A stretch of 64,000 bases of DNA from Streptomyces kanamyceticus (lineage in GTDB: Bacteria > Actinomycetota > Actinomycetes > Streptomycetales > Streptomycetaceae): the NCBI RefSeq assembly GCF_008704495.1, contig NZ_CP023699.1, forward strand, positions 3,472,001 to 3,536,000, in the 5' to 3' direction. Below the pieces are notes generated by a model. It ran no database searches. It saw only the letters and a list, made by a program, of their open reading frames with translations, and had not been told where the DNA came from. Positions within the stretch are counted from its first letter, which is position 1. Each line of letters starts with the position of its first letter. This document shows, one piece after another, positions 1-7,804 of this stretch. The position numbers were made by a program, and so were the translations under genes.

Positions 1-1414
1 GGCGTTCACGCAGCCGCTGATGTACGACCTGATCGACAAGAAGCGCTCGGTGCGCAAGCTCTACACCGAGTCCCTCATCGGTCGCGGCGACATCACCCTG
101 GAAGAGGCCGAGCAGGCGCTGCAGGACTTCCAGGGCCAGCTGGAGAAGGTCTTCACGGAGGTCCGCGAGGCCACCGCGCAGCCCGGCGAGGCCGAGGTGT
201 CCGCGCCGGAGGCCGAGTTCCCGGTCAAGATCGACACCGCGATCTCCCGTGAGATCGTGAAGCGGATCGCCGAGTCCCAGGTCAACATCCCCGACCGGGT
301 CACCGTCCACCCGCGCCTGCTGCCGCAGCTGCAGCGCCGCGCGACGATGGTCGAAGAGGGCACGATCGACTGGGGCATGGGCGAGACCCTCGCCATCGGC
401 TCGCTGCTCCTGGAGGGCACCCCGGTCCGCCTGTCGGGCCAGGACTCGCGCCGCGGCACGTTCGGTCAGCGCCACGCGGTCCTCATCGACCGTGCGACGG
501 GCGAGGACTTCACGCCGCTCCTGTACCTCTCCGAGGACCAGGCGCGTTACAACGTGTACGACTCGCTGCTCTCCGAGTACGCGGTGATGGGCTTCGAGTA
601 CGGCTACTCGCTGGCCCGCCCCGAGGCTCTGGTGATGTGGGAGGCGCAGTTCGGCGACTTCGTCAACGGCGCGCAGACGGTGGTGGACGAGTACATCTCG
701 GCCGCCGAGCAGAAGTGGAACCAGCACTCCGGCGTCACGCTGCTGCTGCCCCACGGCTACGAGGGCCAGGGCCCGGACCACTCGTCCGCCCGCATCGAGC
801 GGTTCCTCCAGCTGTGCGCGCAGAACAACATGACCGTCGCGATGCCGACGCTCCCTTCGAACTACTTCCACCTCCTGCGGTGGCAGGTGCACAACCCGCA
901 CCACAAGCCGCTGGTCGTCTTCACCCCGAAGTCGATGCTGCGCCTGAAGGCCGCCGCGTCGAAGACGGAGGAGTTCACCAGCGGTGGCTTCCGCCCGGTG
1001 ATCGGCGACGCGACGGTCGACCCGGCCGCGGTGCGCAAGGTGGTGTTCTGCGCGGGCAAGCTCTACTACGACCTCGAGGCGGAGCGCACCAAGCGCGGCG
1101 CGACGGACACGGCCATCATCCGCATCGAGCGCCTGTACCCGCTGCCGGGTGCCGAGCTCCAGGCGGAGATCGCCAAGTTCCCGAACGCCGAGAAGTACCT
1201 GTGGGCGCAGGAGGAGCCGGCGAACCAGGGCGCGTGGCCCTTCATCGCCCTCAACCTCATCGACCACCTGGACCTGGCGGTCGGCGCCGACATCCCGCAC
1301 GGCGAGCGCCTGCGCCGCATCTCGCGCCCGCACGGCTCGTCCCCCGCGGTCGGCTCGAAGAAGCGTCACGAGCAGGAGCAGGAGCAGCTCGTACGCGAGG
1401 TGTTCGAGGCCTAG
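1..1414 (+). CDS. kgd: 2-oxoglutarate decarboxylase/dehydrogenase E1, C-terminal part (5' end outside window)
   Basis: Thiamine-diphosphate enzyme of the TCA cycle that decarboxylates 2-oxoglutarate. In actinobacteria it is a large fusion of E1 with an acyltransferase domain. Only about 470 C-terminal codons are visible (reading frame from base 2). They include the transketolase-like stretch with GQDSRRGTFGQRHA and HGYEGQGPDHSSARIERF, and the terminal E1 domain with EEPANQGAWPF, all typical of SucA/Kgd. Full-length actinobacterial enzymes are about 1,200-1,300 aa, so most of the gene lies to the left. The TAG stop lies in a 16-bp perfect palindrome (1405-1420), and a strong terminator hairpin follows. 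The family call is secure; which overall reaction dominates cannot be judged from this fragment. Confidence 0.95.
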   Translation, partial: AFTQPLMYDLIDKKRSVRKLYTESLIGRGDITLEEAEQALQDFQGQLEKVFTEVREATAQPGEAEVSAPEAEFPVKIDTAISREIVKRIAESQVNIPDRVTVHPRLLPQLQRRATMVEEGTIDWGMGETLAIGSLLLEGTPVRLSGQDSRRGTFGQRHAVLIDRATGEDFTPLLYLSEDQARYNVYDSLLSEYAVMGFEYGYSLARPEALVMWEAQFGDFVNGAQTVVDEYISAAEQKWNQHSGVTLLLPHGYEGQGPDHSSARIERFLQLCAQNNMTVAMPTLPSNYFHLLRWQVHNPHHKPLVVFTPKSMLRLKAAASKTEEFTSGGFRPVIGDATVDPAAVRKVVFCAGKLYYDLEAERTKRGATDTAIIRIERLYPLPGAELQAEIAKFPNAEKYLWAQEEPANQGAWPFIALNLIDHLDLAVGADIPHGERLRRISRPHGSSPAVGSKKRHEQEQEQLVREVFEA

Positions 1415-1434
1415 GCCTCGACGGTTCTCCGTAC

Positions 1435-1479
1435 GGTGGGCCCGGTCCCGAGCGCTTGTCGCCCGGGGCCGGGCCCACC
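1435..1479 (+). terminator. Rho-independent-type hairpin after kgd
   Basis: Two 20-nt arms (1435-1454 and 1460-1479) pair with only two imperfect positions around the 5-nt loop CTTGT. There is no long U tract, as is usual in Streptomyces. It separates kgd from the small downstream gene. Confidence 0.8.
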
Positions 1480-1552
1480 GGCGTACACGGGGGAATCGGA
1501 ACACTGCCTATGCTGGACGCCCCGAGCACATCGTCCGAACGCGGAGCCTGTT

Positions 1553-1735
1553 TTGTACTTCACCGACCGTGGCATCGAGGAACTGGAGAAGCGGCGCGGC
1601 CAGGAGGAGGTCACCTTCGAGTGGCTCGCCGAGCAGCTCCGCACCTTCGTGGACCTCAACCCGGACTTCGAGGTGCCGGTGGAGCGCCTGGCCACGTGGC
1701 TGGCGCGGCTGGACGACGAGGACGAGGACGAGTAG
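1553..1735 (+). CDS. Small conserved actinobacterial protein (DUF6104-like, 60 aa)
   Basis: A 60-aa acidic protein starting YFTDRGIEELEKRRG after a TTG start and ending in an Asp/Glu run. The TTG at 1553 is chosen because GGAG lies about 7 nt upstream and because the recognisable protein begins there; earlier in-frame starts would run back through the kgd terminator. It resembles the DUF6104 family, which I recall as found downstream of kgd in Streptomyces. Function unknown, no membrane segment or catalytic motif. Its stop codon directly abuts the stop of the convergent oxidoreductase gene (1733-1735 against 1736-1738), so the two transcripts must overlap. Confidence 0.8.
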   Translation: MYFTDRGIEELEKRRGQEEVTFEWLAEQLRTFVDLNPDFEVPVERLATWLARLDDEDEDE

Positions 1736-2659
1736 TCACCTGCCGAGCAGAGCGGGGGCCAGCTCGCGCCACTGCGGCAGCGGCAGTTCGGCCGGGTCCT
1801 CGGTGAGCACCTGTACGCAGACGTGGTCGGCGCCCGCGTCGAGATGCTCCCGCACGCGCGCGTGGAGCACGTCCACGTCTCCGTAGGCGACGATCGCGTC
1901 GACCAGACGGCGGCTCGGACGCCCTCCCGCCATGTCCTGGTCGCCGAATCCCAGGCGGCGCATGTTCGCCGCCTGATGGGGCGCTCTCGTGACGTAGCTC
2001 GCGACGTGCGCGACGGCCACCTCGCGGGCCCGGTCGACGTCCGTGCCGAGGACGACGGCCTGCTCGACGCCGAGGAACGCGTCGGGCCCCATCGCCTCGC
2101 GGGCCACTGCGGTGTGCTCGACGGGTACGAAGTACGGGTGGGCGCCCCAGGTCCGCTCGGCGGCGAGCCCCAGCATCTTCGGGCCGAGCGCGGCCAGGAC
2201 ACGGCGCGGTGCCGGGTCGGGGACCGGGCCCTGGGCCGGGGCCGCGTCCATGGAGTCCAGGTAGCGGCGCATCGTCGACAGCGCCTTCCCGCGCGCGGGG
2301 ACCGGGTATCCGTCGACCTCGCTGACGGTGTCGTCGACCCGGTGGCCGCCGAGTCCGAGCAGGTAGCGCCCGGGGAAGGCCTCGCCGAGGGTGCGCTCCG
2401 CGGCGGCCATGGTGAGCGGGTCCCTGAAGGCGATGTTGGCGATGCCCGAAGCGACGACGACGCGACGGGTCGAGGACAGCAGCAGCCAGGCCTGTCCTAC
2501 GGAGTCCCGGCCGAACGCCTCCCCGTACCAGAGCGCCCCGTACCCCAACTCCTCGATCTCCGCCGCCGCTTCACGCACCCGCCCCGCGGGCTGTCCCTCG
2601 AAGGCGAGCGTCCAGATCCCGGTCTCGCCGAGCCCGGTCCGTGCCAAGGCGTCACTCAT
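1736..2659 (-). CDS. LLM-class F420-dependent oxidoreductase
   Basis: A luciferase-like TIM-barrel flavin/F420 enzyme of 307 aa. The N-terminal part has the usual EELGYGALWYGEAFGRD region, followed by SGIANIAFRDPLTMAAAERTL and the LLGLGGHRVDD segment typical of the TIGR03620-type subgroup. The start at 2659 is chosen over 2683 because AGGAGGGG lies at ideal distance on the minus strand. The substrate cannot be told from sequence. It is transcribed divergently from a TetR regulator, and the short intergenic region contains two identical palindromes, so it is probably the target of that regulator. Confidence 0.9.
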   Translation of the reverse strand: MSDALARTGLGETGIWTLAFEGQPAGRVREAAAEIEELGYGALWYGEAFGRDSVGQAWLLLSSTRRVVVASGIANIAFRDPLTMAAAERTLGEAFPGRYLLGLGGHRVDDTVSEVDGYPVPARGKALSTMRRYLDSMDAAPAQGPVPDPAPRRVLAALGPKMLGLAAERTWGAHPYFVPVEHTAVAREAMGPDAFLGVEQAVVLGTDVDRAREVAVAHVASYVTRAPHQAANMRRLGFGDQDMAGGRPSRRLVDAIVAYGDVDVLHARVREHLDAGADHVCVQVLTEDPAELPLPQWRELAPALLGR

Positions 2660-2684
2660 CGCCCCTCCTTGCGCCACAGGCAAT

Positions 2685-2701
2685 GCGGAGAACCTCTCCG
2701 C
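2685..2701. promoter_or_regulatory. Candidate TetR operator, copy 1
   Basis: GCGGAGA-ACC-TCTCCGC: 7-bp arms and a 3-bp spacer. It lies 26 bp upstream of the oxidoreductase start. The same core recurs 34 bp away. Confidence 0.65.
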
Positions 2702-2719
2702 TTAACGAGTGAGACCATA

Positions 2720-2734
2720 CGGAGAACCTCTCCG
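2720..2734. promoter_or_regulatory. Candidate TetR operator, copy 2
   Basis: CGGAGA-ACC-TCTCCG, identical to the core of the first site. The centre-to-centre spacing is 34 bp, about three helical turns, in the divergent promoter region of the tetR and oxidoreductase genes. Confidence 0.65.
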
Positions 2735-2775
2735 CCTGGCTAGCCCCCGGCGCGGGGGAACGGAAGGATGGCCCC

Positions 2776-3372
2776 ATGACGACGGCCCACGAACGACAGC
2801 CGCGCGCCGATGCCCGACGCAATCGCGAGCGCATCGTCGCCGCCGCGCGCGAAGCGTTCGCCGAGTCGGGTCCTGACGCCTCCCTGAACGACATCGCCCG
2901 CAGGGCGGGGGTCGGCCCCGGCACGCTCTACCGGCACTTCCCGGTGCGGACGGCCCTGCTGACGGCGGTTCTGAAGGACCGCATCGACACGCTGTGCGGC
3001 CGCGCCGACGAACTCCTCGCGACGGACTCCCCCGACGACGCGCTCGCCGAGTGGCTGCACGTCCTGCTCACCCACGCCCGCGCCAACCAGGGCCTGGGCG
3101 GCGCCGCGATGCTCGAGGAACTCAGCAGGCCCGACGCCCTCGGCTTCGACTGCCACCAACGCATCCGGGACACCGCGGAGCGACTCCTGACCCGCTCCCA
3201 GCACAACGGCACGGCCCGCCCCGACCTCACCGCCACGGACCTGATCCAACTGGTGGTCGGCATAGCCCTCTCCACCACCCACCGCGCCACGGACCCGTCC
3301 CAGCCGGACCGCCTCCTCGCGCTGGTGCTCGACGCGGTGATGGGGCGGCGGGCGGAGGGGGCTGGGGCGTAG
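2776..3372 (+). CDS. TetR/AcrR-family transcriptional regulator
   Basis: A 198-aa regulator. The N-terminal helix-turn-helix spans about residues 12-60, with NRERIVAAAREAFAESG and GVGPGTLYRHFPVRTAL. The C-terminal ligand-binding half has a TetR_C-like helical pattern and ends in Gly/Ala-rich residues. GGAAGGA upstream of the ATG supports the start. It is divergent from the LLM oxidoreductase, with two identical inverted repeats between them that are its likely operators. It probably represses itself and the oxidoreductase; the inducer is unknown. Confidence 0.92.
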   Translation: MTTAHERQPRADARRNRERIVAAAREAFAESGPDASLNDIARRAGVGPGTLYRHFPVRTALLTAVLKDRIDTLCGRADELLATDSPDDALAEWLHVLLTHARANQGLGGAAMLEELSRPDALGFDCHQRIRDTAERLLTRSQHNGTARPDLTATDLIQLVVGIALSTTHRATDPSQPDRLLALVLDAVMGRRAEGAGA

Positions 3373-3449
3373 GGGGTCGGCGGTGGGCGTGAGGGGCCGC
3401 GCCGTCGGGAGGGGGCGAGCCTGGGGCTCCGTACCGCCGGGCGAGGGGG

Positions 3450-3655
3450 CCTGAGACCCCAGGCCACCGACCAAGGGCGGCCCGAGATCCCGCACCACCG
3501 GCCAAGAGCGGCCCGAGACGCCACGCCACCGGCCGAAGGCAGACCCAAGATCCCGCACCACCAGCCGAAGGCAGACCCGAGCCCCCACGCCACCGGCCGA
3601 AGGCAGACCCAAGATCCCGCACCACCAGCCGAAGGCAGACCCGAGCCCCCACGCC
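3450..3655. repeat. Tandem repeat array, 64-bp unit made of two ~32-bp halves
   Basis: Two nearly perfect 64-bp copies (3521-3584 and 3585-3648) plus the start of a third. Each contains two related halves around the core GCCGAAGGCAGACC. More diverged half-units reach back to about 3450. The array lies between convergent genes and holds no credible gene, although all frames stay open because of composition. The stretch 3656-3768 is a CCGGCA/CCCGCA-rich low-complexity tract. Confidence 0.85.
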
Positions 3656-3768
3656 GTCGACCGGCGGCGCAGCCTGCCACCGGTACCAGGGCCGACCCCT
3701 GGGCCGGGACCACCAGGACCCGGACCAGCACCGGCACCGGCACCCGCACCCGCACCGGCGCCAGCCCC

Positions 3769-4593
3769 TCAATCGCGGGCGCGCAGCCTGTCGTACGCGA
3801 GGCCCAGCGCGCCCTGCACCAGGAGCAGCGCGGCCGCCGCCGCCCAGCCGCCGCTGCGTCGCCGCACCGCCCACGCGGCCAGCGGGAGTCCCGCCGCCAC
3901 CTGTGCCGCGGCCAGCGCGCGGGCGCGCGGGCCGCGCACCCAGGGGCCCAGCGGGCCCTTCTCGACCACGTCGAACTCCGCCCGCACCGCGTCCCGCCAG
4001 CCGGACCACTCGACCTGGCGCGCACCCCGCTGCACCCGCGCGACCTCGCGCAGGCGGTCGGCCGGTTCGCCGGGGGTGAGGCCCGTGGGGAGCGTGAGTC
4101 CGGTGCGGGTGAGCACCGCGAGGAGGCCGAGCATCCTGGCGCGGGCGTCGGCCTCGCTGTCGGGGCGGGCGAGCGCCTCCAGGGACTGCATGTCGAGGAC
4201 GGGGTCGAGGCCGAGGCGCGCGGCGAACGTCCGCATGGCCTCGTCCTCGCCGACGGGCGTCCCGTTGGCCAGCCACACGTAGCCGACCGTGCGCCGGAAG
4301 CCCGCGGCGAGGGTGTATCCGGAGCGGTCCGAGTCCCACCACAGGGCGAGGACCGGCCAGGTCGACCCGACGGCGAGCGCGGTGGCCCAGCCGGTGAGCA
4401 CCCGGTCGACCGGCTCCTCGCCGTGCAGCCAGGGCTTGCCCTCGGGCACGAGCACGCTCCACCCGGGACCGGCGGGCGCGAGCAGCATCCGCTCGCGCAA
4501 GAGCTGGGCCACGGCATCGACGGTGTCGGGCTCGGCCCGGCAGAGCAGCAGCGCACCGGCGGATCTGGCGCGCTCGGAGACATCGGACGACAT
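3769..4593 (-). CDS. Hypothetical protein with C-terminal membrane segments
   Basis: A 274-aa protein I cannot assign to a known family. The N-terminal 200 residues look globular (WSVLVPEGKPWLHG, WPVLALWWDSDRSGY). The last 55 residues hold two hydrophobic stretches around AQVAAGLPLAAWAV and WAAAAALLLVQGALGLAY separated by a basic loop, suggesting a C-terminal membrane anchor. It stands alone, convergent with the tetR gene and divergent from the DUF4097-PadR unit. No signal peptide is seen. Confidence 0.75.
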   Translation of the reverse strand: MSSDVSERARSAGALLLCRAEPDTVDAVAQLLRERMLLAPAGPGWSVLVPEGKPWLHGEEPVDRVLTGWATALAVGSTWPVLALWWDSDRSGYTLAAGFRRTVGYVWLANGTPVGEDEAMRTFAARLGLDPVLDMQSLEALARPDSEADARARMLGLLAVLTRTGLTLPTGLTPGEPADRLREVARVQRGARQVEWSGWRDAVRAEFDVVEKGPLGPWVRGPRARALAAAQVAAGLPLAAWAVRRRSGGWAAAAALLLVQGALGLAYDRLRARD

Positions 4594-4693
4594 GGCCCCA
4601 CGCTAGGACAGATCGGAATGAGGTGCATAAATGCCACAGCCGGGTGGCGGCCCTCTCTCGCCCGACCGCGTTTATGTCTTGACTTTCCGTATC

Positions 4694-4726
4694 CGCGATA
4701 TATCGTGAGTATCAGAGACGCGATAT
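4694..4726. promoter_or_regulatory. Candidate PadR operator region
   Basis: It contains the perfect palindrome CGATATATCG (4696-4705) and two direct copies of CGCGATAT spaced 25 bp (4694-4701, 4719-4726). It lies between a TTGACT hexamer (4679-4684) and the DUF4097 start. AT-rich palindromes of this kind are typical of PadR-regulated promoters. Autoregulation by the downstream padR gene is inferred. Confidence 0.5.
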
Positions 4727-4761
4727 GGCGCGTCGCGTCCGTTCCGCCAAGGAGGTCACCC

Positions 4762-5673
4762 ATGTCCGAGTGGTCCGTCGCCGAGCCCCGGAAGCTCACG
4801 TTCGACGCCCCCGTGACGACACTCCACGTACGCGTCGTCAACGGCACGGTGAACGTCGTGGGCACGGACGAAGGTTCCGCCCGCCTGGAGGTCTCCGAGA
4901 TCGAGGGCCCGCCCCTGACGGTGACCCACAAGGGCGGCGCCCTCACCGTCGCCTATGACGACCTGCCCTGGAAGGGCTTCCTGAAGTGGCTGGACCGCAA
5001 GGGCTGGCGCCGCAGCGCGGTGGTCTCGCTCGCCGTGCCCTCGGGGGCGCGCGTCGAGGTGGGCACGGTCGGCGCGGGCGCCATGGTCTCCGGCATCGAG
5101 GGCCGCACGGAGGTGCGCGGCGTCACGGGCCCGACGACCCTCGTGGGACTCTCGGGCCCGGCCCGCGCGGAGACGGTCTCGGGCAGCGTCGAGGCGCAGG
5201 ACGTCACCGGCAGCCTGCGGTTCTCCTCCGTCTCCGGCGACCTCACCGTCGTGGAGGCGGCGGGTTCCTCCGTCCGGGCGGATTCGGTGAGCGGCTCGAT
5301 GATCGTGGACCTGGACCCGGCGGGCGGCGCGACCGATGTCGCCCTGACGAGCGTCTCGGGCGAGATCGCGATCCGGCTGCCGCACCCGGCGGACGCGGAG
5401 GTGGAGGTGGACACCGCGAGCGGCTCGGTGTCGAACGCCTTCGAGGATCTGCGCGTGAGCGGCCAGTGGGGCGCGAAGAAGATCACCGGACGGCTCGGCA
5501 GCGGCCGGGGCAGGCTCAAGGCGACGACGGTCTCCGGCTCCATCGCGCTGCTGCGCAGGCCACCGATGGAGGAAGATCCTTACGACGAGGTCCCCCTGGA
5601 GATCCCCCCGGAGGACACCGCCGAGCCGACCGACGGCCCGACCGACGGCCCGACCGACAAGAAGGTGCTCTGA
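4762..5673 (+). CDS. DUF4097-family beta-repeat protein
   Basis: A 303-aa cytoplasmic-looking protein built of short beta-strand repeats with recurring VSGS/VSGD motifs (ETVSGSVEAQ, SSVSGDLTV, DSVSGSMIV, TSVSGEIAI, ATTVSGSIAL). This is the signature of DUF4097/DUF4098 adhesin-like beta-helix proteins. The start is set by AGGAGG about 6 nt upstream. The C-terminal tail has a short TDGP repeat (12-bp unit). One base separates its stop from the padR start, so the two genes are co-translated. In many actinobacteria this protein is paired with a PadR regulator; the biochemical role is not known. Confidence 0.88.
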   Translation: MSEWSVAEPRKLTFDAPVTTLHVRVVNGTVNVVGTDEGSARLEVSEIEGPPLTVTHKGGALTVAYDDLPWKGFLKWLDRKGWRRSAVVSLAVPSGARVEVGTVGAGAMVSGIEGRTEVRGVTGPTTLVGLSGPARAETVSGSVEAQDVTGSLRFSSVSGDLTVVEAAGSSVRADSVSGSMIVDLDPAGGATDVALTSVSGEIAIRLPHPADAEVEVDTASGSVSNAFEDLRVSGQWGAKKITGRLGSGRGRLKATTVSGSIALLRRPPMEEDPYDEVPLEIPPEDTAEPTDGPTDGPTDKKVL

Positions 5674-5674
5674 A

Positions 5675-6751
5675 ATGCCCCCCGTGTTCGCCCACGGCCG
5701 CCTGCGCCTGTACCTGCTGAAGCTGCTCGACGAGGCGCCCCGCCATGGGTACGAGGTGATCCGTCTCCTCGAAGAGCGCTTCCAGGGCCTGTACGCGCCT
5801 TCGGCGGGCACGGTCTACCCGCGCCTGGCGAAGCTGGAGGCCGAGGGCCTGGTCACGCACACCACGGAGGGCGGCAGGAAGGTGTACTCGATCACGGACG
5901 CGGGCCGCGCCGAGCTGGCCGACCGCAGCGGCGAACTGGCCGACCTGGAGCTGGAGATCCGCGAGTCGGTCGCCGAGCTCGCCGCCGAGATCCGTGACGG
6001 CGTGCAGGGTGCGGCGGGCGAGCTGCGCCGTGAGATGCGGGCGGCCGCGGAGGAGGCCCGTGCTTCCGGTGCCTCCGGCGGCCGCAAGGGGCAGGGCCAC
6101 GGCTACCCCGACCCGTCGGACTTCTTCGACTGGGCGTCCGGCGACAAGGAGGGCTGGCGCCAGGCGAAGGAGGAGTTCAAGCGCGCCAAGCAGGAGTGGA
6201 AGGAGCAGGCGCGACGGGCGAAGGACGAGAGCCGCCGGGCCCGCGAGGAGGCCCAGCGGGCGCGCCGCCAGGCCAAGGAGGCGCAGGAGCAGGCGCAGAC
6301 ACAGGCCCAGCAGGAGTTCGAGCGCATCGCCCGGCACGTCCAGGAGCAGGTGCAGGACCACTTCACCCGGGGCGACTGGCCGACGGGCGTACGGGAGGGC
6401 CTGACGGAACTGGCCAAGGAGTTCGGCGAGTTCGGGAAGGACTTCGGCAAGAGCTTCGGCCGCGGGGGGACGGAGCCGGGGACGAAGCCCGAACCGGCCG
6501 CCGAGGAACCGAAGTTCAGCAAGGGCGGCCCCGAGGGGCTGGCCGTGGACTACGCACCGGACTGGGCGAAGGAGGACCCGACCGACGACCCGGCCCGTGA
6601 CCTCGACCGCCTCCTCGACCGCTTCCGCGACGACATCCGCGACGCGGCCAGGGACCACGGGGTGTCCCCCGACCAACTCAGCGATGCCCGCCGCCACTTG
6701 TCCACAGCGGCGGCACACATCGGAGCGACGCTGCGGTCACCGCGCCCCTGA
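5675..6751 (+). CDS. PadR-family regulator with long charged C-terminal extension
   Basis: The N-terminal winged helix (about residues 8-85, HGYEVIRLLEERFQGLYAPS and GTVYPRLAKLEAEGLV) is classical PadR. After residue 90 comes an unusually long extension of about 265 aa. First is a predicted coiled coil rich in Glu/Arg/Ala (EEFKRAKQEWKEQARRAKDE and following), then a Gly/Lys-rich linker, then a helical C-terminus. Typical PadR proteins are 110-200 aa, so this 358-aa form is a long variant. It is translationally linked to the DUF4097 gene and probably autoregulates through the AT-rich palindrome upstream of the operon. It likely senses envelope or membrane state through its partner, which is inference only. 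Confidence 0.88.
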   Translation: MPPVFAHGRLRLYLLKLLDEAPRHGYEVIRLLEERFQGLYAPSAGTVYPRLAKLEAEGLVTHTTEGGRKVYSITDAGRAELADRSGELADLELEIRESVAELAAEIRDGVQGAAGELRREMRAAAEEARASGASGGRKGQGHGYPDPSDFFDWASGDKEGWRQAKEEFKRAKQEWKEQARRAKDESRRAREEAQRARRQAKEAQEQAQTQAQQEFERIARHVQEQVQDHFTRGDWPTGVREGLTELAKEFGEFGKDFGKSFGRGGTEPGTKPEPAAEEPKFSKGGPEGLAVDYAPDWAKEDPTDDPARDLDRLLDRFRDDIRDAARDHGVSPDQLSDARRHLSTAAAHIGATLRSPRP

Positions 6752-6955
6752 GAGGGGGCGAGCCGAGAACCGGGATGGCGGGGGGACACCTCCCCCCGCC
6801 ACCTACCACCTACCACCTACCAGCCGCCAACGGCGCCCAGCCCCCACAAGAGACTCCAGCCCTTCGGGTAGGAGCACGGGTGGAGCGGGCGGGTAAGGGG
6901 GCCGCCCGCAGGGCGGAAAAGCCACCGCCCCAGCACAGCGCAGCGCCGCGCAGCG
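6752..6955. other. Intergenic region between convergent genes
   Basis: About 200 bp between padR and the ClpN-like gene. It contains a short CCTACCA-type repeat (about 6802-6822) and no gene, promoter or clear terminator that I can support. Confidence 0.5.
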
Positions 6956-7534
6956 TTACCCGGCCATCGCCTCCCCGCCCCCGCCCTGAAGAACCCTCCT
7001 GACCGACCCCTCCGTCACCCCGTGGTCCGCCAGGACATCGGCGATGGCGCCGCGGCCCAGGGTGAGCGCGAGGAGCAGGTGCTCGTCGCCGAGTTGGCGC
7101 CCCCGTTCACCGGTGACGATGCGCAGCGCCCGGACGAGTACGTCCTTGGCCTCGGGCGTGAAAGGGCGGTGGCCGGACCGCGCGACGCCAAGGAGGCCGC
7201 GCCGGGGGCGCGCGTCCGACAACGCCCCCGCGCCATGAGCCTGTTCGACCCGGGAGACGACTTCGCCGAGGTCGATGCCGAGACCCGCCAGGGCATCGAC
7301 GTCCGCCCGGCTCATCCCGCCCCTGCGTCGTACCTCTTCGAGGGCGGCGGCGATCGAGTCCCGCCGCCCCTTCGCGCCGAGCGCGGCCAGGACGAAGGAC
7401 GCCCGGCTGCCCTCGCGGTCGAGGAGCGAGAGGAGGAGATGGCCTTCCTCGACGCTGTCGTGCCCCGCCCGTTCGCAGTGGACGACCGCGCCCTTGACGA
7501 CGTCCCTGGCGCTGCGCGTGAACCGTTCGAACAT
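6956..7534 (-). CDS. Clp N-terminal (ClpN) repeat-domain protein
   Basis: A 192-aa protein starting MFERFTRSARDVV, with two Clp_N repeats: HDSVEEGHLLLSLLDREGS and, in the second half, PEAKDVLVRALRIV followed by LGDEHLLLALTLGRGAIADVL. No AAA+ module is present, so it is a stand-alone substrate- or adaptor-recognition domain, not a chaperone ATPase. The ATG at 7534 is supported by GGGAGGCAG. The stop TGA of the upstream HTH gene overlaps this ATG (TGATG), so the two are translationally coupled. It may act as a ClpC adaptor or modulate the partner HTH protein; this is inferred. Confidence 0.87.
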   Translation of the reverse strand: MFERFTRSARDVVKGAVVHCERAGHDSVEEGHLLLSLLDREGSRASFVLAALGAKGRRDSIAAALEEVRRRGGMSRADVDALAGLGIDLGEVVSRVEQAHGAGALSDARPRRGLLGVARSGHRPFTPEAKDVLVRALRIVTGERGRQLGDEHLLLALTLGRGAIADVLADHGVTEGSVRRVLQGGGGEAMAG

Positions 7535-7743
7535 CACTGCCTCCCGTACTTCTTGTGCACGGCCTGCCTGCTCACTCCGAGCTCCGCGGCGATCTCCTGC
7601 CACGACCAGCCCCGCACGCGCGCACTGCGCACCTGCACGGCCTCCAACTGCTCCACCAGCTTCCGCAGCGCGGACACGGCTCGCAGCCCGATCCGTGGAT
7701 CGCGATCACCCGCACGCTCGGCGAGGTCCGTTGCTTCGCTCAT
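7534..7743 (-). CDS. Small helix-turn-helix DNA-binding protein
   Basis: A 69-aa protein. The C-terminal half is a sigma-like/homeodomain-type HTH (VRGWSWQEIAAELGVSRQAVHKKYGRQ, about residues 43-69), preceded by a helical AVSALRKLVEQLEAVQV segment. The start at 7743 excludes 12 upstream codons that would cover the promoter repeats. It is the first gene of a two-gene operon with the ClpN protein. Such HTH-ClpN pairs are common in actinobacteria. The promoter carries inverted repeats of TGTCAA/TTGACA that are likely its own operator. Confidence 0.85.
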   Translation of the reverse strand: MSEATDLAERAGDRDPRIGLRAVSALRKLVEQLEAVQVRSARVRGWSWQEIAAELGVSRQAVHKKYGRQ

Positions 7744-7746
7744 GCA

Positions 7747-7790
7747 TGTCAACTTACATTGACAAGCACTCCGCGTCAACCAGAGTTGAC
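7747..7790 (-). promoter_or_regulatory. Promoter/operator of the HTH-clpN operon
   Basis: Two inverted repeats: TGTCAA-N6-TTGACA (7747-7764) and GTCAAC-N4-GTTGAC (7775-7790). On the minus strand the second gives a -35-like TTGACG, 17 bp from TAAGTT, which places a start only a few bases before the HTH ATG (possibly leaderless). The repeats overlap both promoter elements. Confidence 0.6.
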
Positions 7791-7804
7791 ATCAGGGCGG
7801 CCCC

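Noticed and set aside
3521..3648. Regular repeats at 3.5 kb as a CRISPR array
   Set aside because: Units are contiguous with no unique spacers, and no cas genes are in the window.
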